Part shown: piece after piece, positions 18,151 to 26,972 of the stretch
How positions within the stretch are numbered: the stretch's first letter is position 1
How the letters are laid out: each line of letters starts with the position of its first letter
Source: Butyrivibrio proteoclasticus B316
Lineage (GTDB): Bacteria; Bacillota; Clostridia; Lachnospirales; Lachnospiraceae
DNA length: 64,000 nt
Direction: 5' to 3'
Assembly (NCBI RefSeq): GCF_000145035.1
Contig: NC_014387.1
Coordinates: 402,441 to 466,440, forward strand
Notes under the pieces: model-generated
Database searches by the model: none
What the model was told of the DNA's origin: nothing
What the model saw: the letters and a program-made list of their open reading frames with translations, nothing else
Program-made: the position numbers and the translations under genes

Positions 18151-19644
18151 ATGAGAAAGTCTCTAACAACAAAAGCAACAGCTGCTATCGCAGCAGCAGC
18201 TATGCTCACAAGCATGGCAGGATGCGGAGCTGAGACAGCACCAGCATCAACAGACACACAGCAGCCAGCTGAAACAACAACAGAAACAGCTGAGACAGCT
18301 ACAGCAGAAGCTACAACAGAGGCAGCTGCTGAGGAAGCACCATCTGACGAGTATGACCCATATCAGGTTATCACAGATGCAGATGGCAACCCAGTAGATC
18401 TTGGTGGTATGGAAATTGTTATCCGCGACTGGTGGTCAGGTGATCCAACAGAACCACAGAATGAGTATGAAGAGGCTGTTAAGGATTACCATGATTGGCT
18501 TCAGGAGACATACAACTTCACACTTACACAGACAGCTATGTCTGACTGGGGTTCAACACCTACAGATTTCGTAGATTATGCTACAACAGGTGGCGATGAG
18601 AACTATATCTTCACACTTCGTGATGATCCAGCTATCACATCTGCTATGGCTAACGGTCTTATGTATGACCTTTCTACACTTGATTGCCTTGATTTCTCAC
18701 AGGACAAGTTCCAGAGAAACCTTCTTCACGAGCAGTATGGTAAGGGAGATGCAATCTACGCTATGTTCGCTGGCTATTCAGAGGCACGTACAGGCGTTTA
18801 CTTCAACAAGAGAATCCTTACAGAGGCTGGTATCGATCCTGAATCTATCTACGATATGCAGGCTGATGGAACATGGACATGGGATAAGTTCGAAGACCTT
18901 CTCTCAAAGGTTCAGCAGGATAAGGATAACGATGGTACAGTAGATATCTATGGTCTTACACTTAACGAAGGTGTTATGACAACAGAAGCTGTTTTCTCAA
19001 ACGGCGGTTCTTACATCGACAAGGATGCTAGCGGAAAGTTCGTATACAACCTTGAGTCACCTGAGACACTTGAAGCTCTTGAGTGGACAGTTAACATCTT
19101 TGATAAGTATGATGCAGAAGTAGCTAACCCAGAGGGTGCTGAGTGGGATTACTACAAAGAGCAGTTCCTTAACGGTCAGGCAGCATTCCTTGTAGAGGAT
19201 GAGTACGCTGGATGCCCAGGTAACTTCCTTGAGGATATGCAGGATGAAATTGGTTTCGTAATGTTCCCTAAGGGACCTAAGATGAACGACTACATCAACG
19301 TTTGGTCAAACAACCCAGTTGCTATCCCTGCTTGCTATGATGCAGACAAGGCTTGGAAGCTTGCATTTGCTTGGAACCTCTGGACAAACGCTCCAGCTGC
19401 TGAGTACGTTGATTACAACGGATACCTTTCAACAGCTAGAAACGGTAAGTTCGATGAGAGAGCAGTTGATGAGACAATCCAGATGATGACAGAAAAGGGA
19501 ACAGTTGCATTCCACGGAATGGTTCCTAACCTTAACCTTGGTTCTGACTTCGTATGGAACATTGGACCTGGCGCTGTAGTATCAGAGCAGGTTGAAGCTA
19601 TCCGTGATACATGGAAGGCTTATGTTGACGAAGCTAACAAATAA
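18151..19644 (+). CDS. Extracellular sugar-binding lipoprotein
   Basis: The 497-residue protein has a lipoprotein signal ending in the lipobox SMAGC (Cys near residue 25), a Thr/Glu/Ala-rich spacer to about residue 65, and a type-1 solute-binding domain. AAGGAGGA precedes the ATG. Codon use is narrow (frequent CTT, ACA, GCT), as in highly expressed genes, and a strong terminator follows, so this is likely one of the most abundant proteins of the locus. It should deliver oligosaccharides to the permeases at 16098 and 16999. Confidence 0.92.
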   Translation: MRKSLTTKATAAIAAAAMLTSMAGCGAETAPASTDTQQPAETTTETAETATAEATTEAAAEEAPSDEYDPYQVITDADGNPVDLGGMEIVIRDWWSGDPTEPQNEYEEAVKDYHDWLQETYNFTLTQTAMSDWGSTPTDFVDYATTGGDENYIFTLRDDPAITSAMANGLMYDLSTLDCLDFSQDKFQRNLLHEQYGKGDAIYAMFAGYSEARTGVYFNKRILTEAGIDPESIYDMQADGTWTWDKFEDLLSKVQQDKDNDGTVDIYGLTLNEGVMTTEAVFSNGGSYIDKDASGKFVYNLESPETLEALEWTVNIFDKYDAEVANPEGAEWDYYKEQFLNGQAAFLVEDEYAGCPGNFLEDMQDEIGFVMFPKGPKMNDYINVWSNNPVAIPACYDADKAWKLAFAWNLWTNAPAAEYVDYNGYLSTARNGKFDERAVDETIQMMTEKGTVAFHGMVPNLNLGSDFVWNIGPGAVVSEQVEAIRDTWKAYVDEANK

Positions 19645-19680
19645 TTAGAGCTTTTATAGGGTTTTAATAAAGGATTTTTG

Positions 19681-19714
19681 AGGCGGCGTCGTTTGGCGCC
19701 GCCTTATATTTTTA
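19681..19714 (+). terminator. Rho-independent terminator after sugar-binding lipoprotein
   Basis: An 8-bp GC-rich stem AGGCGGCG/CGCCGCCT with an 8-base loop is followed by a T-rich tail. Confidence 0.88.
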
Positions 19715-19826
19715 TCTTATGGGAAATTGATCCGCACCAGGTACATGTTACATATATCATGAATTTATTGTGTAACCGAATATTAGATATGTATTAACGA
19801 ACTACTAATTAAGGGGAAATTTTAAG

Positions 19827-21608
19827 ATGGACGCAGTTGAAGTAAGAGGACCCAAAGCACCTAAGGATCCTATCAAGAAGAAACCATTCTTTTTTATAAT
19901 GCAGGGTAAAGAAATATATGGTGCACCTCAGCCTGACGGAAGAGGCATACAATTTATTTACGAAAGTGATGGAAGACTCATTGATGCAGCGAGGCTTTCT
20001 GGAAATATAACAGATGACTATATGCTTGGTCTTCTCAAGACTACTGAAGGCTTTAGGAAAATGGTACATTCAATTGGAGTAAGTGTATCAGGCAGAGTCA
20101 AAGAAGAAAAAGTAAGATTTGTTTTTCAGATGTATGGAGCAACTCAGAGCGATCCAACATCGACACAGATAACCCTCGATTTCGAGATGGATGGAATGGA
20201 GAGAATCATCAAAATGTCTGACGTTGATTGGAAGGAGTCAGACAAGGAACCCGGTCAGATCAGATTTGAGTTCCCAACACCTGGTATTCAGGCATCCGTA
20301 GATGTAAGATTCTACCTTAATAACGGATTTGTTGCACCAATCCAGCCCATGGAATCTATGGTTGATTTTGAATCAAAGAACTATTCTGACATGATCAGCC
20401 ACAGTCTTATGCAGATGGGAAATACTGCAAGACTTGAAAAGGTTCTTCAAAAGGCAGGAAAAGGCGAGGATGTAACACTTGGATTTATCGGTGGTTCAAT
20501 TACTCAGGGAGCAGGAGCGATTCCAATTCATGAAAAGTGCTATCCCAGAGTATTTGCAGAGAACTTTGAAAAGAAATACGCTAATGGCGGTCAGGTGACA
20601 CTTATTAAGGCAGGTGTCGGCGGAACCCCTTCAGAGCTTGGAATGGTCAGATTTGAAAGAGATGTCCTAAGAGGAGGCGTGAGAAAGCCTGATCTTATTG
20701 TAATTGAATTTGCTGTTAATGATGAAGGAGATGAGACCAAGGGTGTTTGCTACGAGAGCCTTGTGCGTAAGGCACTTGCACTTCCATGGAAGCCGGCTGT
20801 AGTGTTACTCTTTGCCGTATTCTCTTTTGACTGGAACCTCCAGGACAGACTGGGCCCGGTTGGTGTACGCTACGACATTCCTATGGTTAGTATCATGGAT
20901 GCTGTAACACCACAGTTTAACCTTCTTCCTGAGGATGGAAGAGTAATATCCAAGAATCAGTTCTTCTATGATGTTTATCATCCAAGTAATCTGGGACACC
21001 AGATCATGAGCGATTGCCTGATCCATCTTATGGATGAAGTAAACGGCAAAGCTACAAGCCTTGATACAGGAATAGATGAGACTGAGCTTTCCAAGATTCA
21101 GCCTATAATCGGTGCTGATTTTGAGAATGTTGAACTAATCGACAGACACGAGCTTGCAAGACTTAAGAAAAAGTATCACATCAGCATGCTTGAAGAAGGC
21201 TCTTTTAACAACATCGATAAGGAACTTCAGATGGTCGAGATGGATACAAACATTGAGCCTGTTCCTGAGTTCCCATATAACTGGGCTCATTTACCAAAGA
21301 GCGTTCAGAATTCTGACAGCGCATCAGATGAGGCTATAGATAACGCAAGTTTTAAAATGAAGATCACATGCAGTAAACTTCTTCTTTTGTTTAAGGATTC
21401 CGGAAGCACTGTTTACGGTACTGCAGAAGTTTATGTCGATGATAAGAAGGTGATGGATGCTGATCCACTCAAGGTTGGCTGGACTCACTGCAACGCAGTA
21501 ATTTTATTTGACGAGAATAAATCAGCTTCACATGTAATAGAAATCAAGATGGCTCCAGGCATGGAGAACAAGAAATTTGCTATTCTTGGATTTGGTGTAG
21601 TGGAGTAA
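19827..21608 (+). CDS. SGNH/GDSL esterase, likely acetyl-xylan esterase
   Basis: The 593-residue protein has no signal peptide. An N-terminal beta-rich domain (to about residue 190) precedes the SGNH hydrolase: block I FIGGSITQGAG (nucleophile Ser near 222), GVGGTPSELG with the block II Gly, EFAVNDEG with the block III Asn, and YDVYHPSNLGHQ with the Asp-x-x-His pair. A C-terminal beta domain (about 480-590) follows. The domain order resembles CE2-type acetyl esterases that deacetylate xylan. Lack of a signal suggests action on imported oligosaccharides. AAGGGG at 19811 supports the ATG. The acetyl-xylan assignment rests on family likeness and location. Confidence 0.82.
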   Translation: MDAVEVRGPKAPKDPIKKKPFFFIMQGKEIYGAPQPDGRGIQFIYESDGRLIDAARLSGNITDDYMLGLLKTTEGFRKMVHSIGVSVSGRVKEEKVRFVFQMYGATQSDPTSTQITLDFEMDGMERIIKMSDVDWKESDKEPGQIRFEFPTPGIQASVDVRFYLNNGFVAPIQPMESMVDFESKNYSDMISHSLMQMGNTARLEKVLQKAGKGEDVTLGFIGGSITQGAGAIPIHEKCYPRVFAENFEKKYANGGQVTLIKAGVGGTPSELGMVRFERDVLRGGVRKPDLIVIEFAVNDEGDETKGVCYESLVRKALALPWKPAVVLLFAVFSFDWNLQDRLGPVGVRYDIPMVSIMDAVTPQFNLLPEDGRVISKNQFFYDVYHPSNLGHQIMSDCLIHLMDEVNGKATSLDTGIDETELSKIQPIIGADFENVELIDRHELARLKKKYHISMLEEGSFNNIDKELQMVEMDTNIEPVPEFPYNWAHLPKSVQNSDSASDEAIDNASFKMKITCSKLLLLFKDSGSTVYGTAEVYVDDKKVMDADPLKVGWTHCNAVILFDENKSASHVIEIKMAPGMENKKFAILGFGVVE

Positions 21609-21680
21609 TAATAAGACTTTCTAGAGAGATTCAAGATTCTATAGGTTTGTTGGAAGAAATAGTTTTGATATAAGGATATA

Positions 21681-21722
21681 CCCCAGCGTTAGATGCCTTT
21701 GGCAGAAGCGCTGGGGCTTTCT
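21681..21722 (+). terminator. Rho-independent terminator after esterase
   Basis: The stem CCCCAGCG/CGCTGGGG with an 18-base loop is followed by CTTTCTGTT. It closes the xylan locus just before the hairpin array. Confidence 0.75.
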
Positions 21723-21752
21723 GTTGCACAAGAGCGGCAAGCAATGATACCT

Positions 21753-22111
21753 GTCAGCCGCATGAATATTGAAGGGACCATTGCGGCTAATGCAAATAAG
21801 TAAAGACTTGAAGCGAGTTAGCCGCAAAAGTTTAGATAGTCATAATGCGGCTAATAGCAAATTGAGAAAGATCTGAATCTGCTTAGCCACAGAAGTATAG
21901 AAAGTCCAAATGAGGCTAAAAAGTAAATTATGTGGACAATTTTTTTTCAGCCACATAAAGGATTACACAGTGAATGAGGCTGATGGAACTCTTGAATATT
22001 TCTGAGATTATAAGCTACATTTATGGCAATAGAGTAATTGAGGCTTATGATGGGTTGGGAAAATCAATATTTCATTAGCCACTTGTACGTGACTTTACAA
22101 TTTTCGGCTAA
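21753..22111. repeat. Array of six 38-nt hairpins at 64-bp spacing (array 1)
   Basis: Six units start at 21753, 21817, 21882, 21946, 22010 and 22074, each exactly 38 nt long and spaced 64-65 bp. Each begins with a TTAGCC-like arm and ends with its GGCTAA-like complement around a 20-base loop. Sequences have diverged strongly, but the stem is kept: unit 4 changes T-A to C-G (TCAGCC/GGCTGA) and unit 5 changes T-A to A-T (TAAGC/GCTTA). Loops and the 26-base spacers are not conserved. No open frame or T-run is linked to the hairpins. The rest of the gap (22112-22488) shows nothing recognisable. Confidence 0.9.
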
Positions 22112-22488
22112 TTCCTTCAGTAAACATTCAAGTAAAATCAAATAAATCGATTATGACTATTAAGTCTTCTGTTGACAACATGGTCCGAGATGGAGTAAAC
22201 TACTTTTCAATTTCTATATGTTTCTTAGATAGTGTGCGTCTGTATCTGACCTTCAAATGCACATTCCACCAAAACATATTGATTAAATTATATAATTGGT
22301 GTCATTTGTACCGATGACAGTTAGTTCTTATATTTGGTAAGACATAGAATTCTTCTATGACATGGATTTATCAGATTAATAAATTAGAATGAAAGCAAAA
22401 TGTCTACCGTTTTTATTATTCTGCTGATATCGAGTATACGTACCAATAGTAAGAATATAAAAGAAAGCGGAGCAGTACTTAGACTAAA

Positions 22489-23313
22489 ATGAACATAGAA
22501 GAATTAATTAACGAGCAAAAGCGTATAAATGACATTTTGTCAAAGGCAAAAAATGATATAGAAAAGTCTCCGGAAGGAACTCTGAGGATAACTAGATCAA
22601 AATCAACTCCATGCTATTACTATCGCAAGAATTCATCTGATCGCTCAGGTACATATATAAATGCAAAAGAGATTGATCTTGCCAGGAAGCTTGCTCAAAA
22701 AGGATATGCCATGGACGTAATTCGTTATCTGGAGCCTATGGCAGGATTAATTGATAATGTAACTCAAGCCTATAGAGATAGTAGTATTCACACCATCACT
22801 AGTGGGTATAATGAGGCTAGACGCAAATTGATCACACCCTATGAACTAAATGATGAAGAATACATTTCGGAATGGATTAGAAAAACTACAGAACAATTAC
22901 AGAAATACAAACAGAGTAAAGACTATATAGCCCATAGTCATGTAGAAAATCTTGCATTTACAACTGCTAAGGGAGAGACGGTAAGATCTAAATCAGAGGT
23001 TATCTTAGCGGATACGTTTCTGAGATACGGAATTCCTTACCAATATGAACTCCCATATGTATATCGTGGAGAGGTAGTTTTTAGACCGGATTTTACTATT
23101 CTTAATGTTAGGAAAAGAAAAATCGTATATATAGAACATTTTGGTAAAATGGATTCAGAAAGCTATAGAGATTCATTTTTCTGGAAAATGAAAAATTTTG
23201 AGAAATGGGGACTGATTCAGGGAAAGAATCTTCTTATGACATTTGAAGATTATGAGCATCCCTTCGATATAGCAGCCTACATTAAAGACATTAAGTATCT
23301 GTGTACAATGTAA
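22489..23313 (+). CDS. Putative PD-(D/E)XK-fold nuclease, unknown role
   Basis: The 274-residue protein has a helical, charged N-terminal half and a C-terminal part that looks like a restriction-endonuclease fold: VRSKSEVILADTFLRYGIPY (Glu helix), then VVFRPDFTILN (core Asp), then KIVYIEHFGKMD, where IEHFG stands where E-x-K is normal. The usual catalytic Lys is therefore not evident. Similar hypothetical proteins are common in Firmicutes as I recall them. The ribosome site is weak (only GCGGAG, 21 bases upstream). It follows the hairpin array and precedes a putative exonuclease by 135 bases. DNA processing is inferred. Confidence 0.6.
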   Translation: MNIEELINEQKRINDILSKAKNDIEKSPEGTLRITRSKSTPCYYYRKNSSDRSGTYINAKEIDLARKLAQKGYAMDVIRYLEPMAGLIDNVTQAYRDSSIHTITSGYNEARRKLITPYELNDEEYISEWIRKTTEQLQKYKQSKDYIAHSHVENLAFTTAKGETVRSKSEVILADTFLRYGIPYQYELPYVYRGEVVFRPDFTILNVRKRKIVYIEHFGKMDSESYRDSFFWKMKNFEKWGLIQGKNLLMTFEDYEHPFDIAAYIKDIKYLCTM

Positions 23314-23448
23314 AAACTTATGATATTAGTCGCTATCTTGATCAGATATACTCCTTGTTTTTATTGGGCAAAAGATGGAAAATGAGTATTAATGCAGAAT
23401 TGCGTGAGTAACAATAATAAATATACGAAAGAATAAGAGAAAGAAAAC

Positions 23449-24213
23449 ATGTATTCAAATGCTTCATTAGATTTCCTTGAAATGCTCAAGAACAGTAAAA
23501 CAAAAGAGCCGGATACGAGCAAACCAAAAACGAATGATTCAAAGGCAAAAGAAATAGGTAGTAACCAATTGATCACGGTTATAGATACAGAGACTAACTG
23601 GCGTGATGAAGTTATGTCAATTGGTGTAGCTCTTGCTGATGCTGATAGTTTCAAATGTGTTGATACCAGATACTACATAATTGATCCAGAATACAAGGTG
23701 GGTGGTATTTACTCTAATGTCATAAATTACCATAGTAAAAATTATGGAGACAAGGACACGCGAAATAATCAGACTGAGGGTGTCAGTAATGAGTTCAAAG
23801 GAGCTGCTAATATATCAGCACCGATTGGAAATAGCGAAATTGTCTGCTCTCGAAGTGAGGCATTAAATGATATTGTACAGTTTCTGGAAAACAACAATAT
23901 AGCCAAAATATTTGCCTACAATGCCAAGTTTGACTATTCGCATCTGAGGGAATTATCTGCGTTTGAGTGGTATGACATAATGAGACTTGCTGCCTACAAG
24001 CAGTATAACAGAGCAATTACAGAAGAAATGCCTTGTTGTAAGACCGGTCGTCTTAAGACAAATTATGGAGTTGAACCAATAACCAGGATGCTTTCAGGAG
24101 ATAGCAGATATTGTGAAGTTCATAATGCTATTTATGATGCTGTGGACGAACTCAGAATAATAGAACTTTTAGGGCACGCACTTGATCAGTATTCCTGTGC
24201 CAGAATAAACTGA
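23449..24213 (+). CDS. DnaQ-like DEDDh 3'-5' exonuclease
   Basis: The 254-residue protein carries the three exonuclease motifs in order: VIDTETNWRDEVMSIGVALA (Exo I, Asp and Glu), IFAYNAKFDYSHL (Exo II, Asp) and EVHNAIYDAVDEL (Exo III, His and Asp). This combination defines the DEDDh class, which removes nucleotides from DNA or RNA 3' ends. An insertion of about 50 polar residues separates Exo I and Exo II. Together with the upstream putative nuclease it forms an AT-rich two-gene cassette. Target nucleic acid is unknown. Confidence 0.82.
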   Translation: MYSNASLDFLEMLKNSKTKEPDTSKPKTNDSKAKEIGSNQLITVIDTETNWRDEVMSIGVALADADSFKCVDTRYYIIDPEYKVGGIYSNVINYHSKNYGDKDTRNNQTEGVSNEFKGAANISAPIGNSEIVCSRSEALNDIVQFLENNNIAKIFAYNAKFDYSHLRELSAFEWYDIMRLAAYKQYNRAITEEMPCCKTGRLKTNYGVEPITRMLSGDSRYCEVHNAIYDAVDELRIIELLGHALDQYSCARIN

Positions 24214-24266
24214 TCAGTTGAAATGCAAGCAGACAGAAAGCGATGTTTGAATATGGTAAAAAAGTG

Positions 24267-24317
24267 GCCTGAGACAAAAGGTGTCGCTATCTGAGCAAAC
24301 ACCTCTTGTCTCAGGCC
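24267..24317. terminator. Bidirectional terminator between exonuclease and metY
   Basis: A long stem (GCCTGAGACAA with TTGTCTCAGGC, continued by AGGTGT/ACACCT) lies between convergent genes. Confidence 0.8.
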
Positions 24318-24335
24318 CGGTACTACACAGAGTAG

Positions 24336-25613
24336 TTATTTAAGTGCATTCTCCAGATCTGCAATAAGGTCTTCTTTATCTTCAAGACCACAGCTGATCC
24401 TGATAAGTCCTGCAGGAATTCCGGCTGCAGCAAGCTGTTCATCAGTCATCTGGCGGTGAGTAGATGTTGCCGGGTTCAGGCAGCAGGAGCGGGCATCAGC
24501 AACGTGAGTTTCAATTGCAAATACCTTGAGCTTCTTCATAAAGCTCTCTGCAGCGGCGCGTCCACCTGCAAGTTCGAAGGAAACAACTCCGCATCCACCA
24601 TTTGGAAGATACTTCTTGGCAAGTTCGTAATACTTATCTCCCTCAAGACCGGGATAATTAACCTTAACAACGCCTGGCTGAGACTGAAGGAACTTGGCAA
24701 CTGCAAGTCCGTTTTCAACGTGCTTTGGCATACGAACATGAAGTGACTCAAGTCCAAGATTTAATATAAATGCATTCTGAGGAGACTGGATACTGCCAAA
24801 GTCTCTCATGAGCTGGGCTGTACACTTAGTGATGAAAGCCCCTTCTTTACCAAATTTCTCTGCATATGTAATTCCGTGATATGAATCATCAGGCTGGCAA
24901 AGACCAGGGAACTTGTCTGCGTGAGCCATCCAGTCGAAGTTGCCTGAATCAACGATAGCACCGCCTACACCTGCGCCATGTCCGTCCATATATTTGGTTG
25001 TAGAATGAGTTACAATATCAGCGCCCCACTCGATAGGTCTGCAATTAACAGGAGTAGGGAATGTGTTATCCACTATAAGCGGAACTCCGTGGCTGTGAGC
25101 AGCCTTGGCAAATTTATCTATGTCGAGAACTGTAAGAGCAGGGTTTGCGATAGTTTCGCCAAATACAGCACGAGTATTATCTTTAAATGCTGCATTTAAT
25201 TCCTCTTCTGACGCATCGGGTGAAACGAATGTTACTTCAATTCCCATCTTGGCCATAGTAACGGCTATGAGGTTAAAGGTTCCGCCATAAATAGATGAAG
25301 AAGCTACGATATGACTTCCGCACTCGCAAATATTGAACAGGGCAAAAAAGTTAGCTGCCTGACCTGAAGATGTGAGCATTGCAGCACATCCTCCTTCAAG
25401 AGCAGCAATCTTGGCTGCTACATAATCATTAGTTGGGTTCTGAAGTCTTGTATAGAAATAGCCTGAAGCCTCCAGGTCAAAGAGCTTACCCATATCTTCG
25501 CTTGTATCATATTTAAAAGTTGTAGACTGGATAATAGGAATCTGACGTGGTTCGCCGTTTCCCGGTGTATATCCGGCCTGTACACATTTTGTTCCGATTT
25601 TCTTATCGTTCAT
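24336..25613 (-). CDS. metY: O-acetylhomoserine (thiol)-lyase
   Basis: The 425-residue protein belongs to the Cys/Met-metabolism PLP enzymes. The PLP lysine is Lys207 in HSTTKYMDGHG, with YFYTRLQNPTNDYVAAKIAALEGG and VDNTFPTP as family landmarks. Length (about 425, against about 390 for cystathionine enzymes) and the inserted loop favour MetY, which makes homocysteine from O-acetylhomoserine and sulfide. AGGAG lies just upstream of the ATG. It stands alone; I see no SAM riboswitch or T-box in its leader. Confidence 0.9.
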   Translation of the reverse strand: MNDKKIGTKCVQAGYTPGNGEPRQIPIIQSTTFKYDTSEDMGKLFDLEASGYFYTRLQNPTNDYVAAKIAALEGGCAAMLTSSGQAANFFALFNICECGSHIVASSSIYGGTFNLIAVTMAKMGIEVTFVSPDASEEELNAAFKDNTRAVFGETIANPALTVLDIDKFAKAAHSHGVPLIVDNTFPTPVNCRPIEWGADIVTHSTTKYMDGHGAGVGGAIVDSGNFDWMAHADKFPGLCQPDDSYHGITYAEKFGKEGAFITKCTAQLMRDFGSIQSPQNAFILNLGLESLHVRMPKHVENGLAVAKFLQSQPGVVKVNYPGLEGDKYYELAKKYLPNGGCGVVSFELAGGRAAAESFMKKLKVFAIETHVADARSCCLNPATSTHRQMTDEQLAAAGIPAGLIRISCGLEDKEDLIADLENALK

Positions 25614-25979
25614 GGTATTGGTCTCCTATCTCAAAAAAATGTGATTTGAATCATCATATTCAAGTTATGGCAGAAAAAGAAAAGATATTAACTGCACACG
25701 CTAATAACTTTATCACATTTTGGTCTATTCTGACAGACTTTATCGCAATAAAGAAGCAAAGTTTTTATATTCTAAAAATAGTTCAAAAAAATACGCATAA
25801 AAAATTCGTGAAAAAGTGATAGAAAACATGCTCAAATATCAGCATTTTTGAGTGCATTCAAAACTGACTAATCGTATATAATTGAGTATGATATCATGAA
25901 TGTTTCATTCAAAAATGTATGAAATTAACTGAGCACTACAGGCTTATAGTTAATGTACTGGGGGCTTTTGGGGGAAAAT
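25614..25979. other. Intergenic region between divergent metY and U32-like gene
   Basis: No gene or riboswitch is seen in these 366 bases. A short inverted repeat CTCAAA...TTTGAG (25831-25852) and a TATAAT at 25877-25882 precede the U32-like gene, but the -35 box is poor. On the minus strand there is nothing I can name as a metY control element. Confidence 0.4.
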
Positions 25980-26891
25980 ATGAAGGATTACATTTATTGG
26001 CATTTACCTGGATTTAGTGTATTCAGGGATCTTAACAGCACTCTTATCGATCTGATGAGGGAGTTTCCGAATAGTTTTTATGATAATTATCGCGTTGGAA
26101 GTGTATACGGCACATTTCCGGGAGCAATCTGGAATGGCGGCAGAACAGTTCTTGGCTTTTGTCCCAAGAATGAGATTGAGCGCACCATTAAACTCTTTAA
26201 CTCCAAGCATGTTCCAGTGCGTTTTACCTGGACCAATCCGCTTATAGAAGAAAAGCATCTAAACGATACCTACTGCAATCTCATCATGAGACTTGCTGAT
26301 AATGGAGAAAATCAAGTCCTTGTGAACACACCGGTACTTGAGGAGTATCTGAGAAAAGAGTATCCGAATTTTAAGTTTATATCCTCAACAACCAAGAGGA
26401 TCACAGATCCTGACAAACTCCATGCAGAGCTTGAAAAAGACTATTTTATGGTGGTTCTTGATTATGATATGAACCACGACGAAGAAATACTTAAAAGTCT
26501 TGAGCCGGTAGCAGAAAGAGTGGAGATACTTGTTGATGAAATCTGCTTTCCTAACTGCCCAAGACGCCTTGAGCATTATCGCGATGAAGCAGCCAAGCAG
26601 CTTGAATACGAGATAGCGAGGCCTTTTAACTGCCCTAACAGACAGGAAAAGAAATCCTTTGCGGACTGCATGAATAAGCCTGCCTTTATTTCCAAAGAGC
26701 AGCTAAGAGACTATATAGATATGGGCTTTAGGAATTTCAAGCTTGTAGGAAGAGGTCTCCCTCAAAGTCTTGTACTAGACTCATATATGTATTTCCTGGT
26801 AAAGGAGTCAGATCAGGATTTTATCAGGAATCAGATAAATAAGCGCCTTGCTAATATCGCGGAGAAACGCGCAGCAGCAAGACGCAGATGA
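25980..26891 (+). CDS. Peptidase U32-like protein of unknown function
   Basis: The 303-residue protein resembles the U32 collagenase-like barrel, with a conserved strand and cysteine turn VEILVDEICFPNCPRR near residue 185, a further Cys at FNCPNR, and FRNFKLVGRGLPQS near the end. U32-type proteins include RNA and ubiquinone hydroxylation factors, some with Fe-S clusters bound by cysteines; the role of this subgroup is not known to me. The ATG at 25980 follows GGGGG; an ATG at 25953 would add nine residues. Confidence 0.65.
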   Translation: MKDYIYWHLPGFSVFRDLNSTLIDLMREFPNSFYDNYRVGSVYGTFPGAIWNGGRTVLGFCPKNEIERTIKLFNSKHVPVRFTWTNPLIEEKHLNDTYCNLIMRLADNGENQVLVNTPVLEEYLRKEYPNFKFISSTTKRITDPDKLHAELEKDYFMVVLDYDMNHDEEILKSLEPVAERVEILVDEICFPNCPRRLEHYRDEAAKQLEYEIARPFNCPNRQEKKSFADCMNKPAFISKEQLRDYIDMGFRNFKLVGRGLPQSLVLDSYMYFLVKESDQDFIRNQINKRLANIAEKRAAARRR

Positions 26892-26922
26892 GCTTGTGAT
26901 AATATATTAGATATGTAGAAAG

Positions 26923-26970
26923 AGCTGCAGTACCAGATGATTTTTATCATTTAAAACTGCAGCTTTTGCT
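26923..26970 (+). terminator. Terminator between U32-like gene and serine hydrolase
   Basis: A 9-bp perfect stem AGCTGCAGT/ACTGCAGCT is followed by TTTGCTATTT. It lies between convergent genes. Confidence 0.75.
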
Positions 26971-26972
26971 AT

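Noticed and set aside
21753..22111. CRISPR-like array, because of regular repeats and spacers
   Set aside because: The repeats themselves are diverged and palindromic end to end, the period is constant but repeat identity is low, there are no cas genes, and in the second array the spacers are also repeated.
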